Assembly: GCA_027482795.1 (NCBI GenBank) | Contig: JAIXVS010000129.1 | Location: forward strand, 1-6,852 | Direction: 5' to 3' | DNA: 6,852 bases | Source: Rhodobacter sp. | GTDB lineage: Bacteria; Pseudomonadota; Alphaproteobacteria; Rhodobacterales; Rhodobacteraceae | Shown: positions 5,817-6,852 of the stretch, piece after piece | How the letters are laid out: the number at the start of each line of letters is the position of its first letter | Position numbering within the stretch: the stretch's first letter is position 1 | Notes under the pieces: generated by a model | What the model saw: only the letters and a program-made list of their open reading frames with translations | Databases searched by the model: none | What the model was told of the DNA's origin: nothing | Translations under genes and position numbers: made by a program

Positions 5817-6852
5817 TTACCCATCCACCCGAATACGGGCGTTTGTTGGGTCAAACGGGCTGTCTTCGACAACAACGGCATCCCAAAGCTCGCGGTTGAT
5901 GCGCACCTTTAGTTTGGTGCCAACCTCGGCCAGATCGGGGCGCACGTAACCCATGCCGATTTGCTTGCCGAAGGCCACCGAATAGCCGCCTGATGTCAAA
6001 CGACCGATTTTTTCGCCGTCCAGCAGCAGCGCCTCTTTGCCCCATGGGTCGGTGTCAGAAGGGCCGTCAATGAGCAGCGTGCAGCATTTGCTGCGGATAC
6101 CATGCGCCAGCATTGCCGCCTTGCCTTGGAAATCTTTGTTCAAATCGACAAAGCGATCCAAGGCCGCCTCTAGCGGGGTGGCATCGCGGCCCAGTTCGTT
6201 GCCAAAGGCGCGGTAGGATTTTTCCTGCCGCAGCCAGTTTTGCGCCCGCGCGCCGACCAGCTTTAGCCCGTGCTTTTCGCCCGCTTTCAAAAGCTGATCC
6301 CACAGGTTGCGCTGCATCTCGATGGGGTGGTGCAATTCCCAGCCAAGTTCGCCCGTATAGGCCACGCGAATGGCATTGACGGGCACCATACCCAGTTCGA
6401 TTTTGCGCGCCGACAGCCATGGGAAGCGTTTGTTAGACAGCGCGGTTTCAGGTTCGGCATCACGGATCAGTTCGGCCAAAATTTTGCGGCTGTTTGGGCC
6501 AGCCAGCGCGAAAACGCCGTATTGCGTGGTGACATTCTGGATCTCGATATAGCCAAACTTTGGGGCCATATCTTCGGCGCATTTGCGCAGGTAGTCGCCG
6601 TCGTAATCTGTCCAAGCGCCTGCGGAGACAAGGTAGTATTCATTTTCTGCGTGGCGCACGATGGTGTATTCGGTGCGCGTGGTGCCGTGGTCGGTCAGGG
6701 CATAGGTCAGGTTGATGCGGCCCACTTTGGGCAAGGTATTGCAGGTAAACCAATCGAGGAAAGCCGTCGCCCCCGGCCCGCGCACGGCGTGTTTGGTAAA
6801 GGCGGTGGCGTCAATCAACCCTGCGGTTTCACGAATGGCTTTCGCCTCATCC
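5817..6852 (-). CDS. GcvT-family protein, C-terminal part of a dimethylglycine/sarcosine dehydrogenase-like enzyme (partial)
   Basis: The reading frame is open to the right edge of the window, so only the last 344 residues are seen (stop TAA at 5819-5817). They cover the aminomethyltransferase (GcvT) fold and its C-terminal barrel. Counting from the first complete codon at 6851: AGLIDATAFTKHAVRGPGA (10-28), ALAGPNSRKIL (115-125), AYTGELGWELH (164-174), RQEKSYRAFGNELGRD (208-223) and GRLTSGGYSVAFGKQIGMGY (283-302). In dimethylglycine and sarcosine dehydrogenases this half binds tetrahydrofolate and takes up the methyl carbon released by an N-terminal FAD domain, here presumably encoded beyond the edge. 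The visible start EAKAIRETAGLID resembles the linker into GcvT in these fused proteins rather than the start of a stand-alone GcvT. A TTG at 6818 is in frame but is not a credible start. The folate-site region reads TRTEYTIVR, with E61 where Asp is usual. It is convergent with the amino acid dehydrogenase. The exact substrate (dimethylglycine, sarcosine or other) is unresolved. Confidence 0.85.
   Translation of the reverse strand, partial: DEAKAIRETAGLIDATAFTKHAVRGPGATAFLDWFTCNTLPKVGRINLTYALTDHGTTRTEYTIVRHAENEYYLVSAGAWTDYDGDYLRKCAEDMAPKFGYIEIQNVTTQYGVFALAGPNSRKILAELIRDAEPETALSNKRFPWLSARKIELGMVPVNAIRVAYTGELGWELHHPIEMQRNLWDQLLKAGEKHGLKLVGARAQNWLRQEKSYRAFGNELGRDATPLEAALDRFVDLNKDFQGKAAMLAHGIRSKCCTLLIDGPSDTDPWGKEALLLDGEKIGRLTSGGYSVAFGKQIGMGYVRPDLAEVGTKLKVRINRELWDAVVVEDSPFDPTNARIRVDG

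Noticed and set aside
5817..6852. DMSP demethylase (DmdA) as the identity of the GcvT-family gene
   Set aside because: The visible N-terminal part matches the linker into GcvT of fused dimethylglycine/sarcosine dehydrogenases, the frame runs on past the window edge, and the DmdA start motifs I know are not present.

Overview
The window looks like a stretch of chromosome from an alphaproteobacterium of the Rhodobacteraceae (Roseobacter/Rhodobacter group). This rests on high G+C with GTG/GCG/GGC-rich codon use, a sulfide:quinone oxidoreductase that matches the Rhodobacter capsulatus enzyme residue for residue at its functional positions (as far as I can recall that sequence), and the mix of solute uptake and N-methyl/amino acid oxidation genes. 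The genus cannot be read from the sequence. Coding density is high and no gene-free stretch exceeds about 135 bases.

Left part (1-2288, + strand): the end of a BMP-family ABC importer operon. It holds the C-terminus of the first permease, a complete second permease overlapping it by one base, and a periplasmic binding protein with a clear signal peptide, closed by a strong 13-bp hairpin terminator. The ATPase and most of permease 1 lie left of the window. Such importers usually carry purine nucleosides or related compounds; the ligand here is inferred only from family.

Middle (2289-3766, + strand): a single-gene unit for sulfide:quinone oxidoreductase (sqr). It has its own short promoter region containing a TGAT-N4-ATCA box of the CRP/FNR superfamily, centred exactly 41.5 bases before the start point predicted from a -10-like element. 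It ends in a C-tract/G-tract/T-tract terminator-like element.

Right part: a translationally coupled pair (ATGA overlap) of an aldo/keto reductase and a DadA/DauA-like FAD amino acid dehydrogenase (3790-5768, + strand). It converges on the C-terminal GcvT half of a dimethylglycine/sarcosine dehydrogenase-like protein on the - strand (5817 to beyond the window edge). A compound hairpin sits between the convergent genes. Both sides suggest oxidation of amino acids or N-methylated glycines, feeding electrons to FAD and, for the GcvT protein, probably one-carbon units to tetrahydrofolate.

I see no mobile element, CRISPR array, RNA gene or clearly new multi-gene system. The most useful leads are the FNR/CRP-type box in front of sqr, the loss of the arginine-selecting glutamate in the DauA-like enzyme, and its coupling to an aldo/keto reductase.
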